Assembly: GCA_900547035.1 (NCBI GenBank)
Contig: URFM01000087.1
Location: 1-7,307, forward strand
Length of the DNA stretch: 7,307 bases
Origin: an uncultured Clostridium sp.
Lineage (GTDB): Bacteria > Bacillota > Clostridia > Lachnospirales > Lachnospiraceae
Reading direction: 5' to 3'
Below the pieces are notes generated by a model. The model did no database searches. It was not told the origin of the DNA and saw only the letters and a program-made list of their open reading frames with translations. Both the position numbers and the translations under genes were made by a program. Below, in pieces: positions 1-6,501 of this stretch. Numbering within the stretch: position 1 is the first letter of the stretch; every line of letters begins with the position of its first letter.

Positions 1-525
1 TGGATCAACCTGATTACCGACTGCTTCCCGGCCTTGGCTCTCGGTATGGAGCAGAGCGAAGCCGATATCATGAAGCGTCCGCCCCGTAATCCGAAGGAAG
101 GAATCTTTGCCGGCGGCATGGGATTTGACGTATTTTTCCAGGGCGCCATTGTTACCGTACTGGTTATGATTTCCTACATCGCGGGACATGCCTTTGAGAC
201 CGGCGAGTGGGTATTTACCAACAGCGCAGACGGAACCACCATGGCCTTCTTAACCCTGTCCATGGTTGAGATTTTCCACTCCCTGAACATGAGAAGCCGC
301 CGTGGCTCCATCTTCAGCTTAAAGACCCACAACAAGTTCCTCTACGGTGCTATGATCGTATCCCTGGTCCTGACCACCGCCGTGATCGAGGTACCCTTCC
401 TGGCAGCGGCCTTCAACTTCACTCCTATTGATCTGGAGGAATATGCCATTGCTTTAGGATTGGCTGTGCTGATCATTCCGATTATGGAGATTGTGAAGTT
501 TATCCAGAGAAAGCTGGGAGTTTAA
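1..525 (+). CDS. Cation-transporting P-type ATPase (P2-type, calcium-pump-like), C-terminal fragment
   Basis: This is the last 174 codons of a membrane ATPase that pumps cations using ATP. The reading frame is open at the left edge, so the phosphorylation and ATP-binding domains lie upstream of the window. The fragment opens with WINLITDCFPALALG, the M6 core of P2-type pumps. N3, T6 and D7 match the cation-coordinating N-x-x-T-D of calcium pumps. EADIMKRPPR, the cytoplasmic loop after M6, follows. Four more hydrophobic segments (about residues 44-64, 80-96, 112-138 and 148-168) match M7-M10, with the typical MAFLTLSMVEIFHSLN motif in M8. The gene ends at the usual place for the family, just after a basic tail. 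One small oddity is Cys-Phe after the conserved Asp, where Gly is common. Calcium is the default substrate by family, but manganese or another cation is possible. The gene converges on the XRE regulator across a shared terminator. Confidence 0.93.
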   Translation, partial: WINLITDCFPALALGMEQSEADIMKRPPRNPKEGIFAGGMGFDVFFQGAIVTVLVMISYIAGHAFETGEWVFTNSADGTTMAFLTLSMVEIFHSLNMRSRRGSIFSLKTHNKFLYGAMIVSLVLTTAVIEVPFLAAAFNFTPIDLEEYAIALGLAVLIIPIMEIVKFIQRKLGV

Positions 526-538
526 ACCGGTTTCTTCA

Positions 539-592
539 AAAAACAAACGGCCAGGTGTTCCGTAAAGGCGGGATACCTGGCCGTTTGTTTTT
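539..592. terminator. Bidirectional intrinsic terminator between convergent genes
   Basis: An 18-bp perfect inverted repeat (539-556 with 575-592, core ACGGCCAGGT/ACCTGGCCGT) is flanked by A-rich sequence on the left and T-rich sequence on the right, so a U-tract is produced on either strand. The stem continues inward with G-U pairs (557-562 with 569-574), leaving a six-base loop at 563-568. It sits 13 bp after the ATPase stop and 3 bp before the stop codon of the leftward regulator gene, so it most likely ends transcripts from both sides. Confidence 0.9.
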
Positions 593-595
593 CTC

Positions 596-1027
596 CTATT
601 TTGACCGCTTTGACAAATCAATCAGCTTTTTCATCGTCTCTTCTGTTTCCGGATGAGTTTTTCCAAAAATCTCTTCGCTTTTCCTGTAAAGCTGTGCCGC
701 TGTTGTCTCCTTCTGAATCAGCTCTTTCACCAGATTGGAGGTTTGCAGTCCTCCGATGATTTCTGCCACGTAATGAATCTGCTCCTGGCTTAGCCCGGCG
801 ACACTGACCGATGGAAAGGCCTCCTCCCCCAAAATCAGGTAGTCTGTTGTCACATGGAACATCCGCGCAATTCGAGCCAGAACCTCGTAGGAAGGTGCGC
901 AACTGTCATTCTCATATGCCGCCAGCGTGGACTTCGAAATATCTAATCTTGACGCTAAATCTCTCTGACTTAAATGTTGTGATTTTCTTAAATTCTTAAT
1001 CTTTTCGCCCATTAATATCATACTCAT
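596..1027 (-). CDS. XRE-family helix-turn-helix transcriptional regulator
   Basis: A 143-residue DNA-binding regulator. Residues 9-65 form a Cro/C1-type five-helix domain. The helix-turn-helix is at about 20-46 (LSQRDLASRLDISKSTLAAYE, with the recognition helix at SKSTLAAYE), followed by the usual PSYEVLARIARMFHVTTDYL tail. Residues 66-107 are a linker of unknown function. Residues 108-143 resemble one tetratricopeptide-like unit of the kinesin-light-chain type (LYRKSEEIFG followed by HPETEET). No enzymatic or metal-binding domain is visible. The start is set at 1027, where AGGAG (plus-strand 1037-1041) lies 9 bases upstream. ATG codons at 1021 and 1012 are alternatives, and 1021 also has an AGAGG at fair spacing. 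It is divergent from the MalY-like gene with 125 bp between starts, so it probably regulates that cluster and itself. The effector is not evident. Confidence 0.9.
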   Translation of the reverse strand: MSMILMGEKIKNLRKSQHLSQRDLASRLDISKSTLAAYENDSCAPSYEVLARIARMFHVTTDYLILGEEAFPSVSVAGLSQEQIHYVAEIIGGLQTSNLVKELIQKETTAAQLYRKSEEIFGKTHPETEETMKKLIDLSKRSK

Positions 1028-1055
1028 ACCTCTGTTCTCCTATCATATAAAATAG

Positions 1056-1084
1056 TTGCCCAGTATTAATATAATTTTTGCCCA
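1056..1084. promoter_or_regulatory. Candidate operator: two TTGCCCA direct repeats
   Basis: TTGCCCA occurs at 1056-1062 and again at 1078-1084. The repeats start 22 bp apart, about two DNA turns, so both would face the same side of the helix. AT-rich sequence with a TATTAATA palindrome (1064-1071) lies between them. The pair lies just upstream of the -35 of the rightward promoter and inside the likely promoter region of the leftward regulator. This arrangement fits autoregulation with activation or control of the cluster. Binding by the XRE protein is inference. Confidence 0.4.
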
Positions 1085-1091
1085 AAATTTA

Positions 1092-1120
1092 TAGACATTT
1101 TTGAAAACTTGTAGTATACT
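1092..1120 (+). promoter_or_regulatory. Sigma-A-type promoter of the MalY-like cluster
   Basis: TAGACA (1092-1097, 5 of 6 to consensus) and TATACT (1115-1120, 5 of 6) are separated by exactly 17 bp. Transcription would begin near 1127, leaving a short leader with a strong AGGAGG at 1138-1143, nine bases before the ATG at 1153. An alternative TTGAAA (1101-1106) paired with AATACA (1124-1129) is weaker. The -10 lies in an AGTATACT palindrome (1113-1120). Confidence 0.65.
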
Positions 1121-1152
1121 GTCAATACAAAATACACAGGAGGTAACCTATT

Positions 1153-2322
1153 ATGAAACACAATTTTGACGAAATCATCAACCGACGAGCCTCTGAGTGC
1201 AAGAAATATGAGCCTGCATATCCACAGGATGTCATCCCTATGTGGATTGCGGACACAGATTTCGCAGTTCCAAAGGAAATCTCAGAGGCAATCCAGGAAC
1301 GTGCCCAGCATCCTTGCTTTGGCTATCCGGTTGAGAGCTTTGAATTTGAAAAAGCAGCTGCATCCTGGGAAACGAAACGCTTTGGATGGAATGTGGATCC
1401 TTCCTGGGTGAAGTATTCCAACGGAGTGCTTCCGTTTCTGATGTACGCCATCCGTGCCTTTGCCTATCCGGGTGATCAGGTCATCATCCAGCCCCCTGTA
1501 TACCCGCCTTTTTTCGCTATCACCAGAAATAACGGCTGCCAGCTGGTCACCAACCCTCTGGTACAGGACGCTGACGGAAAATATCAGATTAACTTTGAAG
1601 ATTTGGAAAACAAGCTGAAAAATCCAAGAGCCAAGCTTCTCTTCCTCTCCAATCCACATAACCCCGCCATGAGGGCCTTTACCAGAAAAGAGCTGACCCG
1701 CATCGGAGAGCTTTGCCTGAAATATCATGTCATCGTTATCTCCGATGAAATCCACTGCGACCTTACCTATAAAGGCTATGAGCACATTCCATTTGGCTCT
1801 ATTTCAGAGGAATTTGCCCAAAACAGCATGGTATTGATTAACCCCAGCAAAACCTTCAACATTGCCGGTTTCCGAACAGGGGCTGCCATTATTCCCAATA
1901 AACAGCTGCGGGATAACATTCAAATCATGATTGAAGACAACAAGAACTACGGAAGAACGATTTTCGGCATGCTCACCTTTATCACGGCCTATGAAAAGTG
2001 CGAATACTACGCGGATGAGCTGATGGAATATTTAGAGGGAAATAAGGATTATCTGGTCGATTTTCTCCGGGAACGGATCCCCGAAATCAAGCTGGCCCAG
2101 CCAGAAGCTACCTACCTTATGTGGCTGGACTGCCGTGCTCTGAACATGTCACAGGATAAACTGAAAGAATTTTTCTTTGAGAAAGCGAAGCTTGGACTAA
2201 ACGACGGCGCGACCTTTGGCCAGGAAGGCATTGGGTTCATGCGGATGAACATCGCTTGCCCAAGGGCCACGTTAAAAGAGGCGTTAAACCGGCTGGAATC
2301 AGCGGTACACAGCCTGAAATAA
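1153..2322 (+). CDS. malY: MalY/PatB-family PLP-dependent C-S lyase/aminotransferase
   Basis: A 389-residue cytoplasmic fold-type I PLP enzyme, full length for the family. Characterised members cleave cystathionine, cysteine or S-conjugates by beta-elimination to pyruvate, ammonia and a thiol or sulfide; some also transaminate. Landmarks in order: N-terminal NFDEIINRR, MWIADTDF (30-37), FGY (57-59), PPVYPPF (114-120) with Y117, which stacks near PLP in the family, SNPHNP (166-171), SDEIHCDL (197-204) with D198 for the pyridine nitrogen, NPSKTFNIAGF (230-240) with K233 as the PLP Schiff-base lysine, and RMNIACP with R364 for the substrate carboxylate. All catalytic residues are present. The loop after NPHNP reads AMRAF where VGRVW is typical. 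The start has an ideal AGGAGG at 9 bases. It is first in the cluster, 26 bp before the DcuC-like gene. The symbol is family level; the true substrate is unknown. Confidence 0.9.
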   Translation: MKHNFDEIINRRASECKKYEPAYPQDVIPMWIADTDFAVPKEISEAIQERAQHPCFGYPVESFEFEKAAASWETKRFGWNVDPSWVKYSNGVLPFLMYAIRAFAYPGDQVIIQPPVYPPFFAITRNNGCQLVTNPLVQDADGKYQINFEDLENKLKNPRAKLLFLSNPHNPAMRAFTRKELTRIGELCLKYHVIVISDEIHCDLTYKGYEHIPFGSISEEFAQNSMVLINPSKTFNIAGFRTGAAIIPNKQLRDNIQIMIEDNKNYGRTIFGMLTFITAYEKCEYYADELMEYLEGNKDYLVDFLRERIPEIKLAQPEATYLMWLDCRALNMSQDKLKEFFFEKAKLGLNDGATFGQEGIGFMRMNIACPRATLKEALNRLESAVHSLK

Positions 2323-2348
2323 CGGATTGATAAAAGGGGGACTCAAAC

Positions 2349-3713
2349 ATGCAGGAGATATTACTGGTATTTTTTACGCTTCTGGCGGTAGTATGCGCCG
2401 TAATCGCCATTTTAAAGAAATTTAATTCCAGGTTTGCCTTTATTGCCCTGGGACTGATTTTCATGCTGATCGCTACCTGGATTAAAGGCACATCCGTTTT
2501 AGGAGAAGACAGCACTGGCAGCCTGGTTTTAGACGTTTTTGACGTTGTACGGGTAAAGCTGAAGGATACTGCCGGCGGAATCGGCGCAACGGTCATGATG
2601 GGGGGCGCATATGTGCTCTTTATGAACCATATCAAAGCTTCCAACGTACTGGCCAACGGCGCAGCGCGCCTTCTTAAAAATTTTAAGCTGCCCTATGTTC
2701 TGCTTTCCATCGTTTTTATCTTTGGCTCTGTCTTAAAGCTGTTTATCACCAGCCAGGTAGCCCTTGGCATGCTGCTGATGATTACCCTTTACCCCATTTT
2801 AATCCGGCTGGGGGTCAGTAAATTAAGCTGCGTCAGCGCCATCATTATGTGCGGCTTCCTGGATGAAGGGGTAAATGACAGCAGCGCCATCTTTACATCC
2901 GGCGTAATGGAAATGACTCCATTTGATTACTTTATCACCTACGAAGGCAGGGTTGGACTGATCACAGTTCTCGTTATGGCCATTTTCCTCCCCCTCTATT
3001 TTAAAAAACGGGACCTCAAGGAATTTGGTGGCCTTGTGATTGACAACAGCTCCACTGTAACAAAGGAGGAGGATAAACGTCCTGGTATTTATGGAATTCT
3101 GCCCATTGTCCCATTGGCCCTGATCATTATTTTTAACTTTATCCCCTCAGTCAAAATGGACGTCATCACCGCAAATGTCATCGGTTTTACCGTTGCCTTC
3201 ATCTTTGAATTGATCCGCAGACGCCACGAGGTATCGGCTGTCAGCAATATGATGACCGACGTTGGACTGTTCATGGCCGACTATTTCAACAAGGTGGTGG
3301 CTATGATTATTTCCGCCTACATCTTCTCAGAAGGCGTAAAGCAGCTTGGCGGAATCAATATTGTAGCGGAGAAAATGGCGGAAATCCAGGGCGCCGGCCT
3401 TCTGGTCACCTTATTGCTCTGCGCCTTGATTTTCCTGACCGGAGTCCTGACCGGAAGCGGAAACGCTCCCTTCTATGCCTTTGGGCCTTTGGCGCCTCAG
3501 CTGGCCCAGATGCTTGGATTAACTCCTCAGAGCATGGTGGTACCCATGCATCTTGCCGGAAGCGTAGGAAGAACCCTATCTCCCTTCTGCGCCGCTGTAA
3601 TCGCCATTCCGGCCCTTGCAGATCTTGAGATCAACGACGTCATCAAACGCTCCGTAGTCCCGACGATTGTCGCAACCATTGTCGTGCTGGCAGCACCTCA
3701 GATCTTGTGGTAA
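2349..3713 (+). CDS. dcuC: DcuC-family anaerobic C4-dicarboxylate carrier-like protein
   Basis: A 454-residue integral membrane protein with about 11-13 hydrophobic segments. It closely recalls E. coli DcuC in layout and in its best-conserved C-terminal block: LTGSGNAPFYAF (367-378), then APQLAQMLGL, PMHLAGSVGRTLSP (399-412) and VIKRSVVPTIVATIVV (431-446). Residues 220-247 form a charged cytoplasmic loop between the two halves. DcuC-type proteins move fumarate, succinate, malate or aspartate across the inner membrane, often by exchange during anaerobic growth. Here the position between two PLP lyase genes suggests the cargo is an amino acid such as an aspartate-like or cysteine-derived substrate, or the organic-acid product; this is inference. 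The start is supported by AGGGGG at 2335-2340, 8 bases before the ATG. It is co-transcribed with its neighbours (26 and 34 bp gaps). The symbol is family level. Confidence 0.85.
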   Translation: MQEILLVFFTLLAVVCAVIAILKKFNSRFAFIALGLIFMLIATWIKGTSVLGEDSTGSLVLDVFDVVRVKLKDTAGGIGATVMMGGAYVLFMNHIKASNVLANGAARLLKNFKLPYVLLSIVFIFGSVLKLFITSQVALGMLLMITLYPILIRLGVSKLSCVSAIIMCGFLDEGVNDSSAIFTSGVMEMTPFDYFITYEGRVGLITVLVMAIFLPLYFKKRDLKEFGGLVIDNSSTVTKEEDKRPGIYGILPIVPLALIIIFNFIPSVKMDVITANVIGFTVAFIFELIRRRHEVSAVSNMMTDVGLFMADYFNKVVAMIISAYIFSEGVKQLGGINIVAEKMAEIQGAGLLVTLLLCALIFLTGVLTGSGNAPFYAFGPLAPQLAQMLGLTPQSMVVPMHLAGSVGRTLSPFCAAVIAIPALADLEINDVIKRSVVPTIVATIVVLAAPQILW

Positions 3714-3747
3714 AATCCCAGACTATTACGATTGGAGGAATCAAATT

Positions 3748-4857
3748 ATGAAGTTAAACGAAGTTTCAAAAGTCCGTACCGGCCTGTTTCCAACCCCTCT
3801 CTATAAACTCGAAAATTTAAGCAGCCAGTTAAAATCCAACATCTTCATTAAACGGGATGACTTATCCGGTCTTGGTTTTGGCGGAAATAAACTGAGAAAA
3901 CTGGACTATCTGGTAAAGGAGGCAAAAGATAACGGCTACACCGCTCTTATGACCTTCGGAGGCGTCCAAACCAATCACGGGCGCCAGACTGCTGCCTGCG
4001 CCTGCAAATATGGCATGAAATCCATCATCATCGCAAATATGAAAACAGCGGCTCCCCCAGAGGTGCTCAGCGGGAACCTTCTGTTGGACAAAATCCTGGA
4101 CTGCGATGTGATTTTTATGGACATGTCCAGCATTGACCAAAATTCTGCCGGTAAACCGCCTCATGTAATCAAGCAGGAGACCGCGGCCCTGCGCAAGGCA
4201 GTGGCCAAGAAGGTAATTGTGATGTATGAGGCAAAGGGAGAAAAAGTGTATGAAATGCCTGCGGGGGGCAGCACTCCCTTGGGCGTGATGGGGTATTTCA
4301 CTGCTGTAAAAGAGATTATGGGGCAGTTAAAGGAACTGGACCAGAAGATTGATTACGTCATCTGCGCTTCCGGCTCCAACGGAACCTTCAGTGGGCTGTG
4401 GCTGGGTTCCCGATACTACAATGCGCCATGGGAGGTAATCGGCGCGACGGTCAGCCCCTACTCCAAGCAAAACAACGTTACAATGGCTGCTTTAATCAAT
4501 AGCGCCAGTGAAAAGTTTGAGCTTGGAATCACGGCGGAACCCGACGAACTGCGGATTTTAGGCGATTACTGGGGCGCGGGCTATGACATTCCAGATGAGA
4601 AAACTTATCAAACCATTTACCGTCTGGCCAGAACGGAGGGACTGTTTGTAGACCCAACCTACACGGGAAAAGGCTTTACCGCTCTTTTGGATTTGGTAGA
4701 ATCCGAGAAAATCCCTGCCGGCTCCAATGTCCTCTTCATCCACACCGGCGGTCTTCCCGCTCTGTGGAGCGAGCAGCACGCCGCCCAGTTCACGAAAGAG
4801 CTCTGGACCGGGAAAGAGCACACGGTCATCTCTATGGATGTCCGTGACTGTCTCTGA
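3748..4857 (+). CDS. dcyD: D-cysteine desulfhydrase / ACC-deaminase-family PLP enzyme
   Basis: A 369-residue fold-type II PLP enzyme. The family includes D-cysteine desulfhydrase (to pyruvate, ammonia and sulfide), ACC deaminase and L-cysteate sulfo-lyase CuyA. Motifs: FIKRDD (33-38), GGNKLRKLDYL with PLP lysine K48, GGVQTNHGRQTAA (71-83), PAGGSTPLG (171-179), ASGSNGTFSGL (207-217), DPTYTGKGF (302-310) and HTGGLPALW (332-340). ACC deaminases carry Glu after the Tyr of the YxGK motif and Leu in the H-x-GG motif; this protein has T306 and T333, as D-cysteine desulfhydrases have small hydroxyl residues there, so ACC deaminase is unlikely. Unusual points are T75 where Ser is usual (QSN), and NGTF in place of the common GGTH or AGTH. 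At 369 residues it is somewhat longer than DcyD (about 330). GGAGGA at 3734-3739 selects this ATG over one at 3667 inside the preceding gene. Cysteate remains a live alternative substrate. Confidence 0.85.
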   Translation: MKLNEVSKVRTGLFPTPLYKLENLSSQLKSNIFIKRDDLSGLGFGGNKLRKLDYLVKEAKDNGYTALMTFGGVQTNHGRQTAACACKYGMKSIIIANMKTAAPPEVLSGNLLLDKILDCDVIFMDMSSIDQNSAGKPPHVIKQETAALRKAVAKKVIVMYEAKGEKVYEMPAGGSTPLGVMGYFTAVKEIMGQLKELDQKIDYVICASGSNGTFSGLWLGSRYYNAPWEVIGATVSPYSKQNNVTMAALINSASEKFELGITAEPDELRILGDYWGAGYDIPDEKTYQTIYRLARTEGLFVDPTYTGKGFTALLDLVESEKIPAGSNVLFIHTGGLPALWSEQHAAQFTKELWTGKEHTVISMDVRDCL

Positions 4858-4887
4858 TCCCCGGCCTTTCATTCGGTTGAATCAAAC

Positions 4888-4923
4888 AGCAGCGGCCAGC
4901 CCGATTTCTAGCCGGCCGCTGCT
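4888..4923 (+). terminator. GC-rich intercistronic hairpin, weak terminator or processing site
   Basis: AGCAGCGGCC (4888-4897) pairs perfectly with GGCCGCTGCT (4914-4923), and GC (4899-4900) with GC (4911-4912) adds to the stem inside one mismatch. Only TT follows before A, so the U-tract is poor for an intrinsic terminator. It lies in the 91-bp gap between the desulfhydrase-like gene and the second carrier. It may reduce read-through or protect the upstream mRNA 3' end. No promoter is evident between it and the next ATG. Confidence 0.5.
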
Positions 4924-4948
4924 TTAGCGAAACATAAGGAGATCTTAG

Positions 4949-6262
4949 ATGGACAGCAGTGTTCTTTCAATTATTATTATACTCATCGCCATCCTATCTT
5001 TTGGACTGGAGAAAATCCCGCTCCCAATGACTGCCATGCTGGCCTCCATTTTGATGGGTATATCCGGAATCCTTCCCCTTTCTGACGTGTGCTCCGGCTT
5101 TGCTTCCAGCAATTTAATGATGGTAGCCGGTATGATCGTCATTGGGAACAGCATCTTTGAAACGGGTCTGGCAAGCTGGCTGGGCCTGCGGCTGACCAAA
5201 AGCTTTATCACCCGGAATGAGCGAGGTTTTCTTTTTGCCATTATGATCTTTTCCAGCGCGCTTTCCGCCTTCTTAAGCAACTCTGCGGTTGTTGCGGTAT
5301 GCATCCCGATTGTAGGTTCCATTGTCCTGAAGGCCAATGGGCGGATTGTCAACAAACACATCATTATGGGGGTTGGTATGGCTGCTGCTATGGGCGGGGC
5401 CTGCACCTTAGTAGGCTCCACCGCTCAGCTGGCTGCCCAGCAGGTTTTGGTCAGCACACCAGGCTGCCGTCCCATGGGATTTTTTGAGCTGGGAAAAGTG
5501 TGTCTTCCTCTCTGCATAATTTTGGCCATTTATTTTTCAACCATTGGCTATAACCTGCAGAAAAAATATTTTACCTTCCCGGATGTCAATGTATTGGCCC
5601 TTTCTTCCGGCCAATTGGAGGATCCTAAGGAGCAAACCATTGAAAACGGCGAACAGTTTCATTATCGAATGGTCATATCCGGCCTGGTTTTATGCTTCTG
5701 CGTCGTTGGCTTTATCTCCGGTTTATGGGATGTTAGTATCATCGCCCTCATCGGGGCTGCTGTTGTAATCGTCACCGGATGCATCAGTTTTCGAAAGGCC
5801 ATGGCCACTATGGACTGGAATACCGTCATTCTTCTCGGCTTCGTCCAGGGTCTGGCAGAAGGATTGGATGCCAGCGGAGGCGGCCGCTTAATTGCTGATT
5901 TTATACTGGGAATTTTCGGCGGAGAAAATGCCTCCCCTATCGTCCTTCTGATTGTTGGAATCCTTATATCTACTGTGCTGACAAATTTTATGTCAAATAC
6001 AGCTGTGCTGGCGATGATCACCCCGATTTTTATCAACATTGGGTTCGCCATAGGCATACATCCTGAAGTTTTTATATTAGGATGCGTGATCGGTGGAAGC
6101 ACCGCCCTCGCAACTCCCATTGGGACTCCCTGCGTCACCCAGACTTTGGTTGCTGGCTACCGATTCAAGGACTACGTATCGGTAGGTCTTCCTGTAACCG
6201 TCCTTCTGACATTTGTAACCTGCCTGCTGTGTCCGGTTATGTATGGCTTTCATCCGCTTTGA
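4949..6262 (+). CDS. DASS/SLC13-like carboxylate carrier (ion transporter superfamily)
   Basis: A 437-residue membrane protein with about 11-12 hydrophobic segments in two homologous halves, separated by a polar loop at about 208-240. Each half carries a Ser-Asn motif typical of the DASS/SLC13 and related ArsB/NhaD carriers: SNSAVVAVCIPIV (110-122) and SNTAVLAMITPIF (349-361). The first half also has GGACTLVGSTAQLAA (149-163), like the GGT-x-TLIG-T motif, and the second has MDWNTVILLGFVQGLAEGL (288-306) and GGSTALATPIGTP (382-394). Members move di- and tricarboxylates, sulfate or related anions, usually with sodium. The cargo here is unknown. By position it probably serves the same pathway as the two PLP enzymes, possibly as a second importer or a product exporter. 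AGGAG at 4937-4941, 7 bases before the ATG, supports the start. It is last in the cluster, and no clear terminator follows before the next promoter. Confidence 0.85.
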   Translation: MDSSVLSIIIILIAILSFGLEKIPLPMTAMLASILMGISGILPLSDVCSGFASSNLMMVAGMIVIGNSIFETGLASWLGLRLTKSFITRNERGFLFAIMIFSSALSAFLSNSAVVAVCIPIVGSIVLKANGRIVNKHIIMGVGMAAAMGGACTLVGSTAQLAAQQVLVSTPGCRPMGFFELGKVCLPLCIILAIYFSTIGYNLQKKYFTFPDVNVLALSSGQLEDPKEQTIENGEQFHYRMVISGLVLCFCVVGFISGLWDVSIIALIGAAVVIVTGCISFRKAMATMDWNTVILLGFVQGLAEGLDASGGGRLIADFILGIFGGENASPIVLLIVGILISTVLTNFMSNTAVLAMITPIFINIGFAIGIHPEVFILGCVIGGSTALATPIGTPCVTQTLVAGYRFKDYVSVGLPVTVLLTFVTCLLCPVMYGFHPL

Positions 6263-6300
6263 CCGTATCACACTTTAAAACTACTGCCAAAAATTTTGTC

Positions 6301-6329
6301 TTGACATCAGGGATTTTTCCCTCTATAAT
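6301..6329 (+). promoter_or_regulatory. Perfect-consensus sigma-A promoter for the ABC-F gene
   Basis: TTGACA (6301-6306) and TATAAT (6324-6329) are both exact consensus hexamers with a 17-bp spacer. An A5T4 tract (6289-6297) just upstream resembles an UP element. The spacer itself contains a dyad, AGGGA (6309-6313) and TCCCT (6318-6322), which could be a protein-binding site. Initiation is expected at about 6334-6337, giving an untranslated leader of roughly 325 nt before the ABC-F start at 6662. No other promoter of similar quality is visible in the gap. Confidence 0.85.
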
Positions 6330-6332
6330 CAC

Positions 6333-6377
6333 AACTGGCCGGGCAGTTTGCCGCGGCCAGTTGCCGCATCTGGCGGC
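6333..6377 (+). other. Tandem hairpins at the start of the leader RNA
   Basis: AACTGGCC (6333-6340) pairs with GGCCAGTT (6355-6362), and inside it GGCA (6342-6345) pairs with TGCC (6349-6352) around a GTT loop. A second perfect hairpin follows at once: GCCGC (6363-6367) with GCGGC (6373-6377). No U-run follows, so this is not a terminator for the upstream carrier gene. The transcript would begin within or just after the first few bases of the first arm, so it could act as a 5' stabilising cap or as part of the regulatory fold. Confidence 0.55.
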
Positions 6378-6419
6378 TTCAAAAAGTAAGATAAGAATTG
6401 AAAGGTGGCTATCCGAAGA

Positions 6420-6463
6420 ATGTACAGCAAATGAGCGAGATGAAACAGGTTCACAGGGATTAG
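6420..6463 (+). CDS. Two overlapping candidate leader mini-ORFs
   Basis: An ATG at 6420 opens a four-residue ORF (MYSK, stop 6432-6434). An ATG at 6431 overlaps its stop as ATGA and opens a ten-residue ORF (MSEMKQVHRD, stop 6461-6463). AGGTGG (6403-6408) lies 11 bases before the first ATG, a slightly long spacing. The ATGA overlap would allow coupled translation. The position ahead of the hairpins and terminator is where drug-sensing upstream ORFs of resistance genes usually lie. Such short ORFs occur by chance, so this is a candidate only. Confidence 0.3.
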
Positions 6464-6501
6464 AGATTCCCCTTCGAGAAAGAAGGGACCATTCTTTTCC
6501 C

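Noticed and set aside
3667..3747. Upstream ATG at 3667 for the desulfhydrase-like gene
   Set aside because: It lies inside the end of the DcuC-like gene and has no ribosome binding site. The ATG at 3748 has GGAGGA at 8 bases and begins where family proteins begin.
3748..4857. Annotation as ACC deaminase
   Set aside because: The Glu and Leu characteristic of ACC deaminase are replaced by T306 and T333, as in D-cysteine desulfhydrase-type members.
4945..5421. Leftward 158-codon frame opposite the DASS-like carrier
   Set aside because: It is the antisense shadow of hydrophobic codons, with no family motif and no ribosome binding site. The same applies to 5662-6138 and 1282-1785.
6333..6362. 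AACTGGCC/GGCCAGTT hairpin as the terminator of the carrier cluster
   Set aside because: No T-run follows it, and it starts at the predicted transcription start of the ABC-F leader.
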